Assembly: GCA_021801025.1 (NCBI GenBank)
Contig: JAJYYK010000012.1
Span: 1 to 64,000, forward strand
DNA length: 64,000 bases
DNA from: Pseudomonadota bacterium
GTDB taxonomy: Bacteria > Pseudomonadota > Gammaproteobacteria > Burkholderiales > Sulfuriferulaceae
Reading direction: 5' to 3'
Shown in pieces: positions 25,106 through 35,262 of this stretch. The notes under the pieces are model-generated. The model was not told the DNA's origin and did not search any database. It was given only the letters and a program-made list of their open reading frames with translations. Position numbers and translations under genes: made by a program. The first letter of the stretch is position 1, and each line of letters opens with the position of its first letter.

Positions 25106-26224
25106 CTACCCGAAACTGGCCCAGTTCACCATATTGAGCGCAAGGTCGTTGTGTTGCGATAAGTGCTGTGTCCAGTGTTGCTGAGCAATTTTGATCCGGG
25201 CTAAATTCTCCAGCCAGCGTGAGGCGGCGTGGGGGGTATTCTCAATTTTGTTCCAGTGATGCCAAAATTCAAGTGTGATGGCAGATATTTCGGGCGAGGT
25301 TACTGCATTCATCTGTTGCAGCAGGGCAGTTAATTTGAGGTGGTGGGCAGCTTCTTCTTGTGGATAAATGTGCCACACCAGTGGTCGGCCCGCCCAGATG
25401 GCACGCACCAGGGAATCTTCACCGCGCACAAAATTGGCATCGCAGGCCCACAACAGGTAGTCATAGTCAGTTTGAGATAAAAAGGGCAGTGGGTGCAGGG
25501 TGACTGCACCGACGTGCCAGGGCGGTTCGCCAAACTGCGCGTGCAGCAGTGCACTGAGCGGGCTGAGCGGGACGGCGCACCAAATGGGCACAGGGAAATT
25601 CGCCCAAATGTTTAATACTTCGATTAATGGCGCGTGGGCGTAGCCAAACAAAGACAGTTTAATGGCTGAAGGCGGTGGTGAACAAGCCAGACGTTGCCAG
25701 AATGCGTGTTGGGCGCCGGTATCGTTCTGGAATGTGTCACGACGCGTGAGCAGGTCGGCTTCGCGCAGTAAGCCGCCGGTGGCCGGCGTAAAACCGGGAA
25801 AGAAAAACTGCTGTTTCAAAGGCGGTTGAGGATGAGGCGAGGGCAGGCCGTGGCAGCTGTCCACCCAGGGTTCAGCACTGAGGTATTCCAGGTTGAACCA
25901 GCATGGAGGAGGCTGTTGTTGGGACATGGCTTGCAGATCAGAGTCGGACAGGCGACAACCGAAAGCAGCAATCACCACGTCAGCGGGAGACGTGGTGCCA
26001 TCGTATGCAGGTTTTACCCAATGGTGAATGTCAACCCCCAGCACGGTTTGCCGGGACAGCGCAGCATTGACTTGAGGACACAGTGCGCTCAGTGGCCGTA
26101 AATCATCCAGCCACAAACGCACGGATTTGCCGTGTTCGGTAGTTAACTGACGCGCTAAACGCCAACTGACCGCCGCATCGCCGTAGTTGTCGATAACCGT
26201 GCAGAAGATGTCCCAGCGTGCCAT
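25106..26224 (-). CDS. earP: EF-P arginine-32 rhamnosyltransferase
   Basis: EarP transfers rhamnose from dTDP-L-rhamnose to Arg32 of EF-P in the cytoplasm. The 372-residue GT-B protein opens with WDIFCTVIDNYGDAAVSWRLARQ, whose Asp12 and Asp16 are in the family's active-site region, and has the C-terminal donor-site signature RGEDSLVRA with WAGRPLVWHIYPQ. Its presence 47 bp upstream of an Arg32-type efp fits this function. It requires a dTDP-rhamnose pathway, which is not in this window. Confidence 0.95.
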   Translation of the reverse strand: MARWDIFCTVIDNYGDAAVSWRLARQLTTEHGKSVRLWLDDLRPLSALCPQVNAALSRQTVLGVDIHHWVKPAYDGTTSPADVVIAAFGCRLSDSDLQAMSQQQPPPCWFNLEYLSAEPWVDSCHGLPSPHPQPPLKQQFFFPGFTPATGGLLREADLLTRRDTFQNDTGAQHAFWQRLACSPPPSAIKLSLFGYAHAPLIEVLNIWANFPVPIWCAVPLSPLSALLHAQFGEPPWHVGAVTLHPLPFLSQTDYDYLLWACDANFVRGEDSLVRAIWAGRPLVWHIYPQEEAAHHLKLTALLQQMNAVTSPEISAITLEFWHHWNKIENTPHAASRWLENLARIKIAQQHWTQHLSQHNDLALNMVNWASFG

Positions 26225-26268
26225 AGTTTTTTCTGTGCGGTGGTTTTCCCGTGTGGCTGTCTTGCGGT

Positions 26269-29013
26269 TTAGCTATGGAGCAGGCTATCGAGTTGTTGCC
26301 TGAGCTTGCCCACGGTGTCCAAAAATTGGGCTCGACGCCCTTGTTCCTGCTCAACCACCGCTGCCGGGGCGCGTTCAACAAAGCTGGCATTGCCCAGTTT
26401 GGCATCGCATTTGCCGATTTCGCCTTCCACGCGGGCGATTTCTTTTTGTAGACGCGCAGATTCAGCCGGAATGTCGATGCTGACTTGCAACATCAAGCGG
26501 TAGTCTCCTGCAATGGCCACCGGCGCAGGTGAAGACGGCAGGCTGTCCATTAAGCTGACTTGCTCCAAACGGGCCAGCGCGGTGATATAGCCGGTTAATG
26601 GTTTCAGCGGCGCGCAATCCCCAGCGATCGCCAGCGGCACCTTTTGTGCGGGGGAAAGGTTCATTTCACTGCGCAGGGTACGCACACTGCTGACCAATTG
26701 TTGCAGCAGTTCAATCTGGCTGTTGGCCGACGCATCAATTTGGGCAAGATTGGCGCGTGGGTAAGGTTGGGTCATGATGCTGTCGCCCGATTTCCCCGCC
26801 ATTTTGGCCACGCTGTGCCACAGTTCTTCAGTGATAAACGGAATCAGGGGGTGCGCCAGACGTAAAGCGGTTTCCAGTATGCGAACCAGCGTGCGCCGGG
26901 TGGTGCGTGCCTGAACAGGGTTTGCGTGTTGCAGTTGCACTTTGGCCAATTCCAGATACCAGTCGCAATATTCGTCCCAAATAAATTGGTATAACGCGCG
27001 CGCCACCATGTCGAACCGGTAATCGGCAAACGCTTGTACAATTGCGATGTTGGCGTGCTGTAAACGACCAATAATCCATTTGTCCGCCAAACTGTATTCA
27101 AGCGGAAGCTGATCGTCAAGTGCGGTATCCTGATCGGTACAGTTCATTAACACGAAACGGGTGGCATTCCACAGCTTGTTGCAAAAGTTACGGTAGCCGT
27201 CGGCGCGTTGCAGGTCGAATTTAATGTCGCGGCCATGCGTGGCGAGGCTGGCAAAGGTAAAGCGCAAGGCATCTGTGCCGACAGGGGTAAACCCATCCGG
27301 GTAATCCGTCCGGGTTTGTTTGGCAATGCGCTCAGCCTGTTTTGGATTCATCATGCCTGTGGTACGTTTGGCAATCAGTTCATCGATGTGGATACCATCA
27401 ATTAAATCAAGCGGATCAATGACATTTCCTTTGGATTTGGACATTTTGTCGCCATGCGCATCGCGCACCAGTCCGGTGACATAGACTTCGCGGAAAGGAA
27501 TCTGGTCGGTAAAATGCAGCGACATCATCACCATGCGCGCCACCCAGAAGAAGATGATGTCAAAACCTGTTACCAGCACCGCACCGGGCAGGAATTGTTG
27601 TAGTTCGGGTGTTTGCTTTGGCCAGCCCAGGGTTGAAAATGGCCATAAAGCGGAAGAAAACCAGGTGTCCAGCACGTCATTGTCACGGACCAGCGCCTTG
27701 TTCCCGGCTTGTTGTTGTGCCTCCTCAAGCGTGTGGGCAACATAAACTTTCCCGTCTTCGTCATACCATGCGGGAATGCGGTGCCCCCACCACAGTTGGC
27801 GCGAAATGCACCAGTCCTGGATGTTTTCCAGCCATTGCCGGTAAGTGGCGGTCCAGTTTTCAGGCACAAAGCGCAGTTCGCCGCTTTCAACTACTCCCAG
27901 TGCGCGTTTTGCCAGGCCTTCAGTGGCGACAAACCATTGTTCGGTAAGCAGGGGCTCAATGACCGCGTGGCTGCGGTCGCCGCGTGGCACCATCAGGGTG
28001 TGCGGTTTGGTGTGCGCCAAAGCCCCGTTTTGTTCCAATTCAGCCAGCAGTTTTTCGCGTGCAACATAACGGTCCAAACCCTGGTAAGCAGGGGGGCAAA
28101 GCTCATTCAATGTTGCGTCGGGCGACATGATGGCAACAGGCGCCAAATGATGGCGTTGTCCAACGGCATAGTCATTGAAATCGTGCGCCGGGGTAATCTT
28201 GACAATGCCCGTGCCAAAAGTCGGGTCAACGTAGTCGTCAGCAATGACCGGAATACTGCGCTCTGCCACCGGGATGCGCACGGTGCGGCCAATTAAATGG
28301 CGGTAACGCTCGTCTTCGGGATGTACGGCCACAGCCACGTCGCCAAACAAGGTTTCCGGACGCGTGGTGGCGACTTCAATATGGCCGTCTTCTCCGTCTA
28401 TCATGTAGCGAATATGCCACATATGGCCGGCTTCTTCGCTGGCAACGACCTCCAGATCCGACACGGCCGTACCCAGCACCGGATCCCAGTTAACCAGGCG
28501 GCGACCACGGTAAATCAAACCTTCGCGGTGCAGGCGTACAAAAACCTCCGTGACGGCTTCGGACAACCCTGCATCCATCGTAAACCGTTCGCGCTCCCAG
28601 TCGCAGGAGGCGCCCAGTCGGCGCATTTGGGTGGTGATGGTGGAGCCGGACTGCCCCTTCCATTCCCAGACTTTTTCCACAAACACTTCGCGACCCAAAT
28701 CATGACGGGAAATGTTTTGCGCATCCAATTGCCTTTCCACCACAATCTGGGTGGCAATGCCAGCATGATCGGTGCCGGGTTGCCATAAGGTATTGTCGCC
28801 GCACATGCGGTGATAACGAATCAACGCATCCATGATGGTGTGCTGGAAGGCGTGCCCCATGTGCAGGGTGCCGGTGACATTCGGTGGGGGCAGCATGATG
28901 CAGTAGGCGGGCGCGTGCTCATCCATACTGGGGCGAAAATAACCGGCAGCCTCCCAATGGGCGTACCAGCGTGTTTCGATGTCGCGGGGTTCAAAACTTT
29001 TGGCGAGTTCCAT
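26269..29013 (-). CDS. valS: valyl-tRNA synthetase
   Basis: ValS charges tRNA-Val with valine and edits mischarged threonine. The 914-residue class I synthetase has the HIGH-type motif HMGH (His51-His54 after PPPNVTGTL), the KMSKS loop ([12 protein letters not shown], around residue 523), the editing-domain segment [20 protein letters not shown], and the C-terminal tRNA-binding coiled coil ([20 protein letters not shown]). It appears complete. It is followed 44 bp later by earP, so valS, earP and efp may be read together. A small unrecognised gene and holC lie upstream on the same strand. Confidence 0.97.
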   Translation of the reverse strand: MELAKSFEPRDIETRWYAHWEAAGYFRPSMDEHAPAYCIMLPPPNVTGTLHMGHAFQHTIMDALIRYHRMCGDNTLWQPGTDHAGIATQIVVERQLDAQNISRHDLGREVFVEKVWEWKGQSGSTITTQMRRLGASCDWERERFTMDAGLSEAVTEVFVRLHREGLIYRGRRLVNWDPVLGTAVSDLEVVASEEAGHMWHIRYMIDGEDGHIEVATTRPETLFGDVAVAVHPEDERYRHLIGRTVRIPVAERSIPVIADDYVDPTFGTGIVKITPAHDFNDYAVGQRHHLAPVAIMSPDATLNELCPPAYQGLDRYVAREKLLAELEQNGALAHTKPHTLMVPRGDRSHAVIEPLLTEQWFVATEGLAKRALGVVESGELRFVPENWTATYRQWLENIQDWCISRQLWWGHRIPAWYDEDGKVYVAHTLEEAQQQAGNKALVRDNDVLDTWFSSALWPFSTLGWPKQTPELQQFLPGAVLVTGFDIIFFWVARMVMMSLHFTDQIPFREVYVTGLVRDAHGDKMSKSKGNVIDPLDLIDGIHIDELIAKRTTGMMNPKQAERIAKQTRTDYPDGFTPVGTDALRFTFASLATHGRDIKFDLQRADGYRNFCNKLWNATRFVLMNCTDQDTALDDQLPLEYSLADKWIIGRLQHANIAIVQAFADYRFDMVARALYQFIWDEYCDWYLELAKVQLQHANPVQARTTRRTLVRILETALRLAHPLIPFITEELWHSVAKMAGKSGDSIMTQPYPRANLAQIDASANSQIELLQQLVSSVRTLRSEMNLSPAQKVPLAIAGDCAPLKPLTGYITALARLEQVSLMDSLPSSPAPVAIAGDYRLMLQVSIDIPAESARLQKEIARVEGEIGKCDAKLGNASFVERAPAAVVEQEQGRRAQFLDTVGKLRQQLDSLLHS

Positions 29014-29049
29014 AATGTGCGTGTCTATTAAACTTGTGTCATAAAGGGG

Positions 29050-29439
29050 TTAATCGTTTCGACTGTTTGCAAAGCCGTGTTGAGTGAGGGTGCTGTGCAC
29101 GCTGTCGTGAACCAATACGCCAAGTTGCGTGCGCAGGGACTGCATGCTCCCGGCGATGGATCTGGCCACTGCTTGCTGAATTTGTTCGGTGAGCAGCGGT
29201 GCCAGTTGTGTTTCAATTTGGGCGGTAAGCCCTTGCATGATTTGTTCAACCAGGGCGTTGGAAATACCCTGGTCGGCAAGTTTGCCCCGTAGAGTGAGCA
29301 CTGCATCGCCCAGTTGAACAATATCGTTGAGCACCGGCAGAAGACTGTCGTCGGGGGCTGGGTCCAGTGCCGATACGGGTTGCTGGCCCTTGTATTTGTT
29401 CATCAGTTGTTGCATTTTTTCGAGTACGGGATCTTGCAT
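29050..29439 (-). CDS. unrecognised small helical protein between holC and valS
   Basis: This 129-residue frame has no hit I can name. It is mostly amphipathic helix (LEKMQQLMNKYKG, then VEQIMQGLTAQIETQLAPLLTEQIQQAVARS), lacks Cys and membrane segments, and might form a coiled-coil oligomer. It is placed 12 bp after holC and 36 bp before valS, all on the same strand, in a compact housekeeping operon where an unused 400-bp gap would be unusual. That position is the main support for it being a gene. Confidence 0.55.
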   Translation of the reverse strand: MQDPVLEKMQQLMNKYKGQQPVSALDPAPDDSLLPVLNDIVQLGDAVLTLRGKLADQGISNALVEQIMQGLTAQIETQLAPLLTEQIQQAVARSIAGSMQSLRTQLGVLVHDSVHSTLTQHGFANSRND

Positions 29440-29451
29440 GACGGGTTCGCC

Positions 29452-29871
29452 TTAAGGTGCCATATTGTGGTTGTGCAGCGCATAGCCGCGTTCCTGGTAA
29501 AAGCGCCAGCGCAGGCGGGCTGCCTGGCGGTCACTTTCATCTGTGCTGACAATCTCTATTAATCGTTCAAAACGGCTAAAGAAGCCTGGCGGCTGTTCGG
29601 ACAAGTTGATGAGCACGTCGCAATGCGGCAAGTCTCCGATGTCTGTACCTAAGACAATGGGTGTGGTCGGCGCATGTGCCGCATGGCTACGCGCATGGGG
29701 CAGGAAACTGGTGGCAGGGGTTAGCCACCATTGTGCATCGATGCGGTCTAACTCGGATTCATCCTGACTGTAGACCATAATTGCCTTGTTTTGTTGCCAG
29801 GCTTTGTAGGCGATGCGTCGGGCCAGTTCCAGCTTGTCGGAAGCTTGCGAGTAAAAATCAACTTGCGTCAT
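29452..29871 (-). CDS. holC: DNA polymerase III chi subunit
   Basis: HolC links the clamp-loader complex to SSB on lagging-strand DNA. The 139-residue product begins VDFYSQASDKLELARRIAYKAW and has the family features LDRIDAQWWLTPATSFLPH, CDVLINLSEQPPGFFSRFERLIEIV and the terminal RWRFYQERGYALHNHNM. Length and order match the betaproteobacterial form. Its start overlaps the pepA stop (ATGA), as in many proteobacteria where pepA-holC-valS form a cluster. Confidence 0.95.
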   Translation of the reverse strand: MTQVDFYSQASDKLELARRIAYKAWQQNKAIMVYSQDESELDRIDAQWWLTPATSFLPHARSHAAHAPTTPIVLGTDIGDLPHCDVLINLSEQPPGFFSRFERLIEIVSTDESDRQAARLRWRFYQERGYALHNHNMAP

Positions 29872-31361
29872 TTTTGTTTTGCTGCCCGTGCTGCCAAAAA
29901 GTGGGTGAGCAATGGCACAGGGCGGCCTGTACCGCCTTTTTCCTTACCGGATTTCCATGCTGTTCCTGCAATATCGAGATGTGCCCAAGGGTATTTTTTG
30001 GTGAAGCGTGACAGGAAACACGCGGCGGTGATCGAACCGCCAGGGCGCCCGCCAATGTTGCCGATGTCGGCAAAATTACTGTCCAGCTGGCTTTGATATT
30101 CGTCCCACAACGGCATGCGCCATGCGCGATCCTGGGCCGCAACCCCCGCTTGTTCCAGCTCAGCGGCCAAAGTATCATGACTGCTGAACAAACCGCTGGC
30201 GTGGTGACCCAAGGCGATGACGCATGCGCCAGTCAGTGTGGCCACATCAATCACCAGTTCAGGTTTGAAGCGTTCGGCGTAAGTCAGGGCGTCGCACAGG
30301 ATGAGACGCCCTTCGGCATCGGTATTCAGAATTTCTATGGTTTGACCTGAAAGTGATGTCACGATGTCGCCCGGTTTAACCGCCAGGCCATCAGGCATAT
30401 TTTCACAGCTCGGTATCAATACCACGAGATTTAAAGGAAGCTTCAGGCTGATACAGGCTTGTAAAGTACCCAACACACTGGCCGCACCGCACATGTCGTA
30501 TTTCATCTCATCCATTTCCGCACCCGGTTTGAGCGAAATACCCCCTGAATCAAATGTAATGCCTTTGCCCACCAGGACGATAGGAGCGCTGTCATGTGCA
30601 CCGCCGTTGTATTGCAAGACAATAAATTTCGGTGCTTCGTGGCTGCCTTTCGCCACAGCCAGCAGGGCACCCATGCCCAGTTTTTCCATGTCTTTGCGTT
30701 CGAGTACCTCATATTTCAGATCGTGTGCTTTGGCCAGTTTGTGGGCCTGTTTGGCCAAATAGGTCGGTGTGCACACATTGCCGGGTAAATTACCGAGATC
30801 TTTGGCAAGTTCCACTCCTTCAGCAATGGACAAGGCTTTGCGGCATGCGGCTTCGGCCAGTTGCGTGGTGTCTGTATGAACAATCAGATTGAGTTTTTTG
30901 AGGTGCTTGCCCACTGGCTCATGTTTGCTTTTTAGTTTCCCAACCAGGTAACGTTGGGCGTGGGCAGTGCGTACAGCCTGTTCGATTTTCCAGTTGATGT
31001 CGCAATCGGAGACGATTTCATCGAATAAATACAGCGCGGCACTGGCAGTGCCGCCAGCGTACAGCGTGTTCATGACCCCGGAAATGATATCCAGGTAAGC
31101 TTTTCCATTGAGTTCGTCGCTTTTGCCTAAACCCACCAGAAGTACCCGTTCACCCAGAACATTGGGTACGCTGTGCAGCATCAATGTGCTGCCGACTTTA
31201 CCTTCCAAATCGCCGGTTGCTAAAATTTTACTCAAATAGCCGCCGCTGATGCTATCCAAATGTTGCGCACTGGCGGATAATTGGCGCGATTCATAGATGC
31301 CTACCACGCTGCAGGCAGCGCGTTGTTTTTCAATGGGGGTGTTTTTGATGTGATATTCCAT
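29868..31361 (-). CDS. pepA: leucyl aminopeptidase
   Basis: PepA is a hexameric, two-metal M17 aminopeptidase that removes N-terminal residues from peptides in the cytoplasm; in some bacteria it also binds DNA at recombination sites. The 497-residue protein has the M17 signature NTDAEGRLILCDAL, the metal-binding GKGITFDSGGISLKPG and the MKYDMCGAASVLG segment. It is divergent from lptF, the usual neighbour arrangement in Proteobacteria, with ~100 bp for the two promoters. Confidence 0.97.
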   Translation of the reverse strand: MEYHIKNTPIEKQRAACSVVGIYESRQLSASAQHLDSISGGYLSKILATGDLEGKVGSTLMLHSVPNVLGERVLLVGLGKSDELNGKAYLDIISGVMNTLYAGGTASAALYLFDEIVSDCDINWKIEQAVRTAHAQRYLVGKLKSKHEPVGKHLKKLNLIVHTDTTQLAEAACRKALSIAEGVELAKDLGNLPGNVCTPTYLAKQAHKLAKAHDLKYEVLERKDMEKLGMGALLAVAKGSHEAPKFIVLQYNGGAHDSAPIVLVGKGITFDSGGISLKPGAEMDEMKYDMCGAASVLGTLQACISLKLPLNLVVLIPSCENMPDGLAVKPGDIVTSLSGQTIEILNTDAEGRLILCDALTYAERFKPELVIDVATLTGACVIALGHHASGLFSSHDTLAAELEQAGVAAQDRAWRMPLWDEYQSQLDSNFADIGNIGGRPGGSITAACFLSRFTKKYPWAHLDIAGTAWKSGKEKGGTGRPVPLLTHFLAARAAKQK

Positions 31362-31462
31362 GGGATGTCCTATCGTTTTATTTTAAAAAATTGTTGCAGT
31401 ATGGTAAATACCTCCCATTATTTGCAGTCTTTCAGATAAAAGTCAAAACAAGTCGAGTTATT

Positions 31463-32542
31463 ATGTTTTTTCAACGTGCTTTGTGGCGCGAGTTGGTGAT
31501 CAATTATGTGAGCGTGTTGATGGTGTTGCTAACCATCACGACCACGACCCTGTTCATTCGTTTGCTTGGCGATGCCGCACATGGCGAGCTCGAAGTGAAT
31601 GCAGTGCTTGTCTTTTTGGGCTTTGGGGTATTCAATTTCTTGCCTTTGATCTTGTCTTTGACTTTGTTCATCGCGATTATCATGGCTTTTGCACGTGCCT
31701 ACCGGGAGAGTGAGATGGTGGTGTGGGCAAGTGCGGGTTTGGGTTTAACGGCGTGGGTACGGCCCGTGTTGATGTTTGCCATGCCCGTGGTGTTGCTTAT
31801 TGGCGCTTTGAATTTTGCGGTGATTCCCTGGGCTCTGAGCAAAAAGGATGATTTTCGAAAATATATGGACCGGCGCGATGAATTGTCGGTCATTTCACCG
31901 GGGATGTTCACGGAATCGAAGCAGCCTGGCGGCGGCGTGTTTTTTGTTGAGTCTCTGGCGGAAAACGGTACGCAGGCAAAACATGTGTTTATCCAGTCGA
32001 TGAATAAGCAAGTCTTGGGCATCACTGTGGCGCAAACGGCGGTGCACCGTCAATTGGCCGATGGTGAGCGGTTTTTGGTGTTGCAAAACGGACATCGCTA
32101 TGAAGGGGTTCCAGGGCAGGCGGATTATAAAGTTTCGGAGTTTGGTGAATACTGGATGCAGGTCTTGCCGCAAACTTTGTCGATACACCGTGACTATGGC
32201 GCGAATGCTCAATCAACTTTGGCCTTGTTGCGTCAACCTACCCCGATTAACCAGGCGGAATTTGTGTGGCGCAGTGGTTTTCCATTGAGCGCGCTGGTAC
32301 TGTCTCTGTTCGCGATTCCTTTGAGTTTTGTTAATCCGCGTGCGGGGCGGTCTTTTACATTAATTTTGGCGTTGTTGATTTTTGTGATTTACAACAATCT
32401 GCTGAATATTGTTGAAGCCTGGGTGGCGCAGGGTCGCATCGGTTTTGTGGCAGGTTTGCTGGGATTGCATGGGGTAATGGGCTTGATTATGTTGGGCATG
32501 TTTTGGCAAAGGGTGACTATGCGTAGTCTGAGATGGTGGTGA
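31463..32542 (+). CDS. lptF: LPS export permease LptF
   Basis: LptF and LptG form the inner-membrane part of the LptB2FGC exporter that extracts lipopolysaccharide from the membrane. The 359-residue protein has three N-terminal hydrophobic segments, a periplasmic beta-jellyroll region (about 130-260) and three C-terminal segments (from LSALVLSLFAIPLSFVNPR). The ATG at 31463 is preferred to an in-frame start at 31391 because MFFQRALWRELVINY is the usual N-terminus. Its stop overlaps lptG (TGATG). Confidence 0.95.
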   Translation: MFFQRALWRELVINYVSVLMVLLTITTTTLFIRLLGDAAHGELEVNAVLVFLGFGVFNFLPLILSLTLFIAIIMAFARAYRESEMVVWASAGLGLTAWVRPVLMFAMPVVLLIGALNFAVIPWALSKKDDFRKYMDRRDELSVISPGMFTESKQPGGGVFFVESLAENGTQAKHVFIQSMNKQVLGITVAQTAVHRQLADGERFLVLQNGHRYEGVPGQADYKVSEFGEYWMQVLPQTLSIHRDYGANAQSTLALLRQPTPINQAEFVWRSGFPLSALVLSLFAIPLSFVNPRAGRSFTLILALLIFVIYNNLLNIVEAWVAQGRIGFVAGLLGLHGVMGLIMLGMFWQRVTMRSLRWW

Positions 32543-33612
32543 TGCGTATCATCGTTCGCTACCTGGCCACAGAAGTTATTTCGGCCTCTTTATTTGTATT
32601 TGCCGCATTGGCTACTTTGTTTGCCTTGTTTGATTTGATCAATGAGATGGACCTGTTAGGCAATGGCAGTTATGGGTTTGTGAGCATATTGTGGTATGTG
32701 TTGCTGAATGTGCCTGGGCATCTGTATGAATTGTTACCGGTGGCAGCCTTAATCGGCAGTTTGCTGGCGTTGTCGCGTCTGGTGGCCAATTCCGAGTTTT
32801 CTGTCATGTTGGTATCGGGTTTGTCCATGCGGCGTATTGCAGGTTACATGATGCTGATTGGACTGGTTTTTACCCTGATTACGATGGTGTTTGGAGAAAT
32901 CATCGCGCCCGCGACGGATCGCTATGCGGAGCAGATGAAACTTAAAGCGACGCATCAATTGGTGGCACAGTCCTTTCGTTCCGGTTTATGGATACGCGAT
33001 CACAATCAATTCATCAATGTACGCGAAGTGACGCCTGACGGTCAGTTGCGAGGCGTGAATGTGTACGCGTTTGACGATAAATTTCATTTGCTTCATATTT
33101 TAAGTGCGGCGAGTGGTCATTTTTTGCATGATAACTTGTGGCAATTGCATCACATTGATGAGACGGATTTCGGTCCGCAAAATATTCAGGTACAACATCT
33201 TCCGCAAGAACAGTGGCAGTCGGTATTGACACCCAGTATTATGAATGTGTTGTTGCTTGCGCCAGAAAAAATGTCTGCGCATGATTTGTGGTTGTATGTC
33301 CTTCATTTGCGTGACAATCATCAACCCAGTGAGCGTTATGAGATCGCTTTATGGAGCAAACTGGTTTACCCCCTGGCAGCACCCATTATGCTGTTGCTTA
33401 CCGTGCCTTTTGCATGGCATCGCCCACGCGCAGGTTCTGTCGGAACGCGCGCTTTTATGGGAATTATGGTAGGGTTAAGTTTTAATTTATCTAACCGGTT
33501 GTTTGCTTATGTGGGGTTGCTTAATGGGTGGTCAGCCCTGATGAGTGTTCTTCTGCCAAGCCTGATATTTTTGTTGTTGGGTTGGGTCTTGCTGCTGAGA
33601 GCGGAGATTTGA
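32542..33612 (+). CDS. lptG: LPS export permease LptG
   Basis: This 356-residue partner of LptF starts MRIIVRYLATEVI and shows the same plan: N-terminal membrane segments with LPVAALIGSLLALSRLVANSEFSVML, a periplasmic domain, and C-terminal segments beginning KLVYPLAAPIMLLLTVPFAW. An ATG at 32533 is in frame, but the one at 32542 overlaps the lptF stop by one base and matches the family. It is convergent with an RDD-family gene 37 bp on, with no clear hairpin between. Confidence 0.95.
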   Translation: MRIIVRYLATEVISASLFVFAALATLFALFDLINEMDLLGNGSYGFVSILWYVLLNVPGHLYELLPVAALIGSLLALSRLVANSEFSVMLVSGLSMRRIAGYMMLIGLVFTLITMVFGEIIAPATDRYAEQMKLKATHQLVAQSFRSGLWIRDHNQFINVREVTPDGQLRGVNVYAFDDKFHLLHILSAASGHFLHDNLWQLHHIDETDFGPQNIQVQHLPQEQWQSVLTPSIMNVLLLAPEKMSAHDLWLYVLHLRDNHQPSERYEIALWSKLVYPLAAPIMLLLTVPFAWHRPRAGSVGTRAFMGIMVGLSFNLSNRLFAYVGLLNGWSALMSVLLPSLIFLLLGWVLLLRAEI

Positions 33613-33649
33613 GGTGTGTAATATGTAATACTTGAGACGCATTTTTGAA

Positions 33650-34063
33650 TTAGCGTTTTTTACTCTGAATCAGGCGTGTGCCGCTCAATCTGTCGTGTAA
33701 AAACTGGCGGTCCCGATCCACCAATGCCCACAACTGACTGATGCCAATCAAACACACGGACAAAACAAAGCGCAGCGTCGCCCGCGGAAAACTGAGTGGC
33801 CTGTTGTCAACAGTCACCAGGCGTATGTGCCAGGTTTTCATGGCCAGCGATTGGCCCCGCATCCACATCCAGATAAAATACATACCTGTTATACCCAGCA
33901 AATAAATTTGCAATGCCGTCTTGATTTCGGGTGAATGCGCATTGTGCGTTAAACTGATAAAAAGGTAATCGGCGACAAATAACAGGGCCAATAACAGCAG
34001 CAGTTCGTAAAACAGTGCGGCGTAACGTCTGATGAGGCTGGCAGTGGGTGGGTTAATTTCCAT
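33650..34063 (-). CDS. RDD-family membrane protein
   Basis: This 137-residue protein starts with the RDD-type segment IRRYAALFYELLLLLALLF, and has two more hydrophobic segments and the pattern MKTWHIRLVTVDNRPLS..RATLRFVL, ending LWALVDRDRQFLHDRLSGTRLI, all typical of RDD (Arg-Asp-Asp) proteins. Most members have no known function; some affect ion balance. It is read alone, convergent with lptG and divergent from dusB. Confidence 0.88.
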   Translation of the reverse strand: MEINPPTASLIRRYAALFYELLLLLALLFVADYLFISLTHNAHSPEIKTALQIYLLGITGMYFIWMWMRGQSLAMKTWHIRLVTVDNRPLSFPRATLRFVLSVCLIGISQLWALVDRDRQFLHDRLSGTRLIQSKKR

Positions 34064-34177
34064 TTTATCGTACAGTGGGATGAAATAAAAAAACTGACAA
34101 AAAATGGAGTGTACACCAAGTGTGTGAGGATTTTGAGCTCATTTTTAAACAACATGGGACTCTGTTTGGCGGATATT

Positions 34178-34206
34178 TTTACGGGCAGGGGCATCAGTGG
34201 TAGAAT
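34178..34206 (+). promoter_or_regulatory. possible promoter of dusB-fis
   Basis: TTTACG (34178-34183) and TAGAAT (34201-34206) are 17 bp apart, with a leader of about 20 bases to the dusB ATG. Both boxes are only partial matches. In enterobacteria the dusB-fis promoter is growth-rate controlled; whether this one is cannot be seen. Confidence 0.4.
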
Positions 34207-34233
34207 TGCGCCTTAGTTTGATTTTAATCCGTC

Positions 34234-35262
34234 ATGCGTATTGGTCCCTATCTCTTAAAAAATAATTTAATCGTTGCGCCGATGGCTGGCGTGACGGATC
34301 GTCCTTTTCGCCAGCTGTGCAAGCGCTTGGGCGCAGGCATGGCCGTGTCGGAGATGGTGACTTCCAATTCGTTGCTTTACGGTTCGGCCAAGACACGTCG
34401 TCGCGCTAACCATGAAGGCGAGGTGGATCCCATTTCGGTACAAATTGCCGGTGCGGATCCGAAAATGATGGCAGATGCTGCGCGGTATAATGTTGAGCAC
34501 GGCGCGCAAATTATTGACATTAATATGGGTTGTCCGGCAAAAAAAGTCTGCAATGTCATGGCGGGTTCTGCGTTGTTACAAAATGAGAAGTTGGTCAGTC
34601 AAATTTTAACTGCGGTGGTGGCCGCAGTGCCGGGTGTTCCGGTTACGCTCAAAGCGCGTACCGGATGGGATAAACAACACCGCAACGCCTTGTCTATTTT
34701 AAAAATTGCCGAAAACAGCGGTGTGCAAGCCCTGGCTTTGCATGGTCGTACGCGTGCTTGTGCTTATACTGGGCACGCTGAATATGATACGATAGCCGCC
34801 GTCAAAGCTGTGGCGCAGATTCCCGTTGTGGCCAATGGTGACATCACGACGCCAGAGCAGGCGGCCTATGTGTTGCATTACACGGGGGCGGATGCCGTCA
34901 TGATAGGGCGCGCCGCACAAGGTCGCCCGTGGATATTTCGCGAAATTGATTATTTTTTGCGTACCGGTAACCGTATGCCTTCACCGGAAATTAAAGAAAT
35001 TTATCAGGTTTTGCATGAGCATATGCTTGATCTGTATGGTTTTTATGGTGAAGAAGCGGGGGTGAAGATTGCCCGTAAGCACATTTCCTGGTACACGCGC
35101 GGTTTGCGAGATTCGGCGCGATTTCGGCATCAAATGAATACATTGCCAGATGTGAAGCAACAGTTGGTCGCCGTGGGTGAGTTTTTTGAGCAATGTCAGC
35201 ATTATGGTGAACGAATCGATGACGCAGCGAGTGAGTGCAATATTGCGGTGGAGGCACAGTGA
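34234..35262 (+). CDS. dusB: tRNA-dihydrouridine synthase B
   Basis: DusB uses FMN and NADPH to reduce uridine at D-loop positions of tRNA. The 342-residue TIM-barrel protein has APMAGVTDRPFRQL near the start and the catalytic NMGCPAKKVCN with Cys100 at the same number as in E. coli DusB. ALHGRTRAC and the phosphate-binding VMIGRAAQGRPW follow. It overlaps fis by four bases (GTGA), the classical dusB-fis operon. Confidence 0.97.
   Translation: MRIGPYLLKNNLIVAPMAGVTDRPFRQLCKRLGAGMAVSEMVTSNSLLYGSAKTRRRANHEGEVDPISVQIAGADPKMMADAARYNVEHGAQIIDINMGCPAKKVCNVMAGSALLQNEKLVSQILTAVVAAVPGVPVTLKARTGWDKQHRNALSILKIAENSGVQALALHGRTRACAYTGHAEYDTIAAVKAVAQIPVVANGDITTPEQAAYVLHYTGADAVMIGRAAQGRPWIFREIDYFLRTGNRMPSPEIKEIYQVLHEHMLDLYGFYGEEAGVKIARKHISWYTRGLRDSARFRHQMNTLPDVKQQLVAVGEFFEQCQHYGERIDDAASECNIAVEAQ

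Noticed and set aside
27709-28296. 195-codon plus-strand frame
   Set aside because: It is antisense to valS, whose motifs run through this region.
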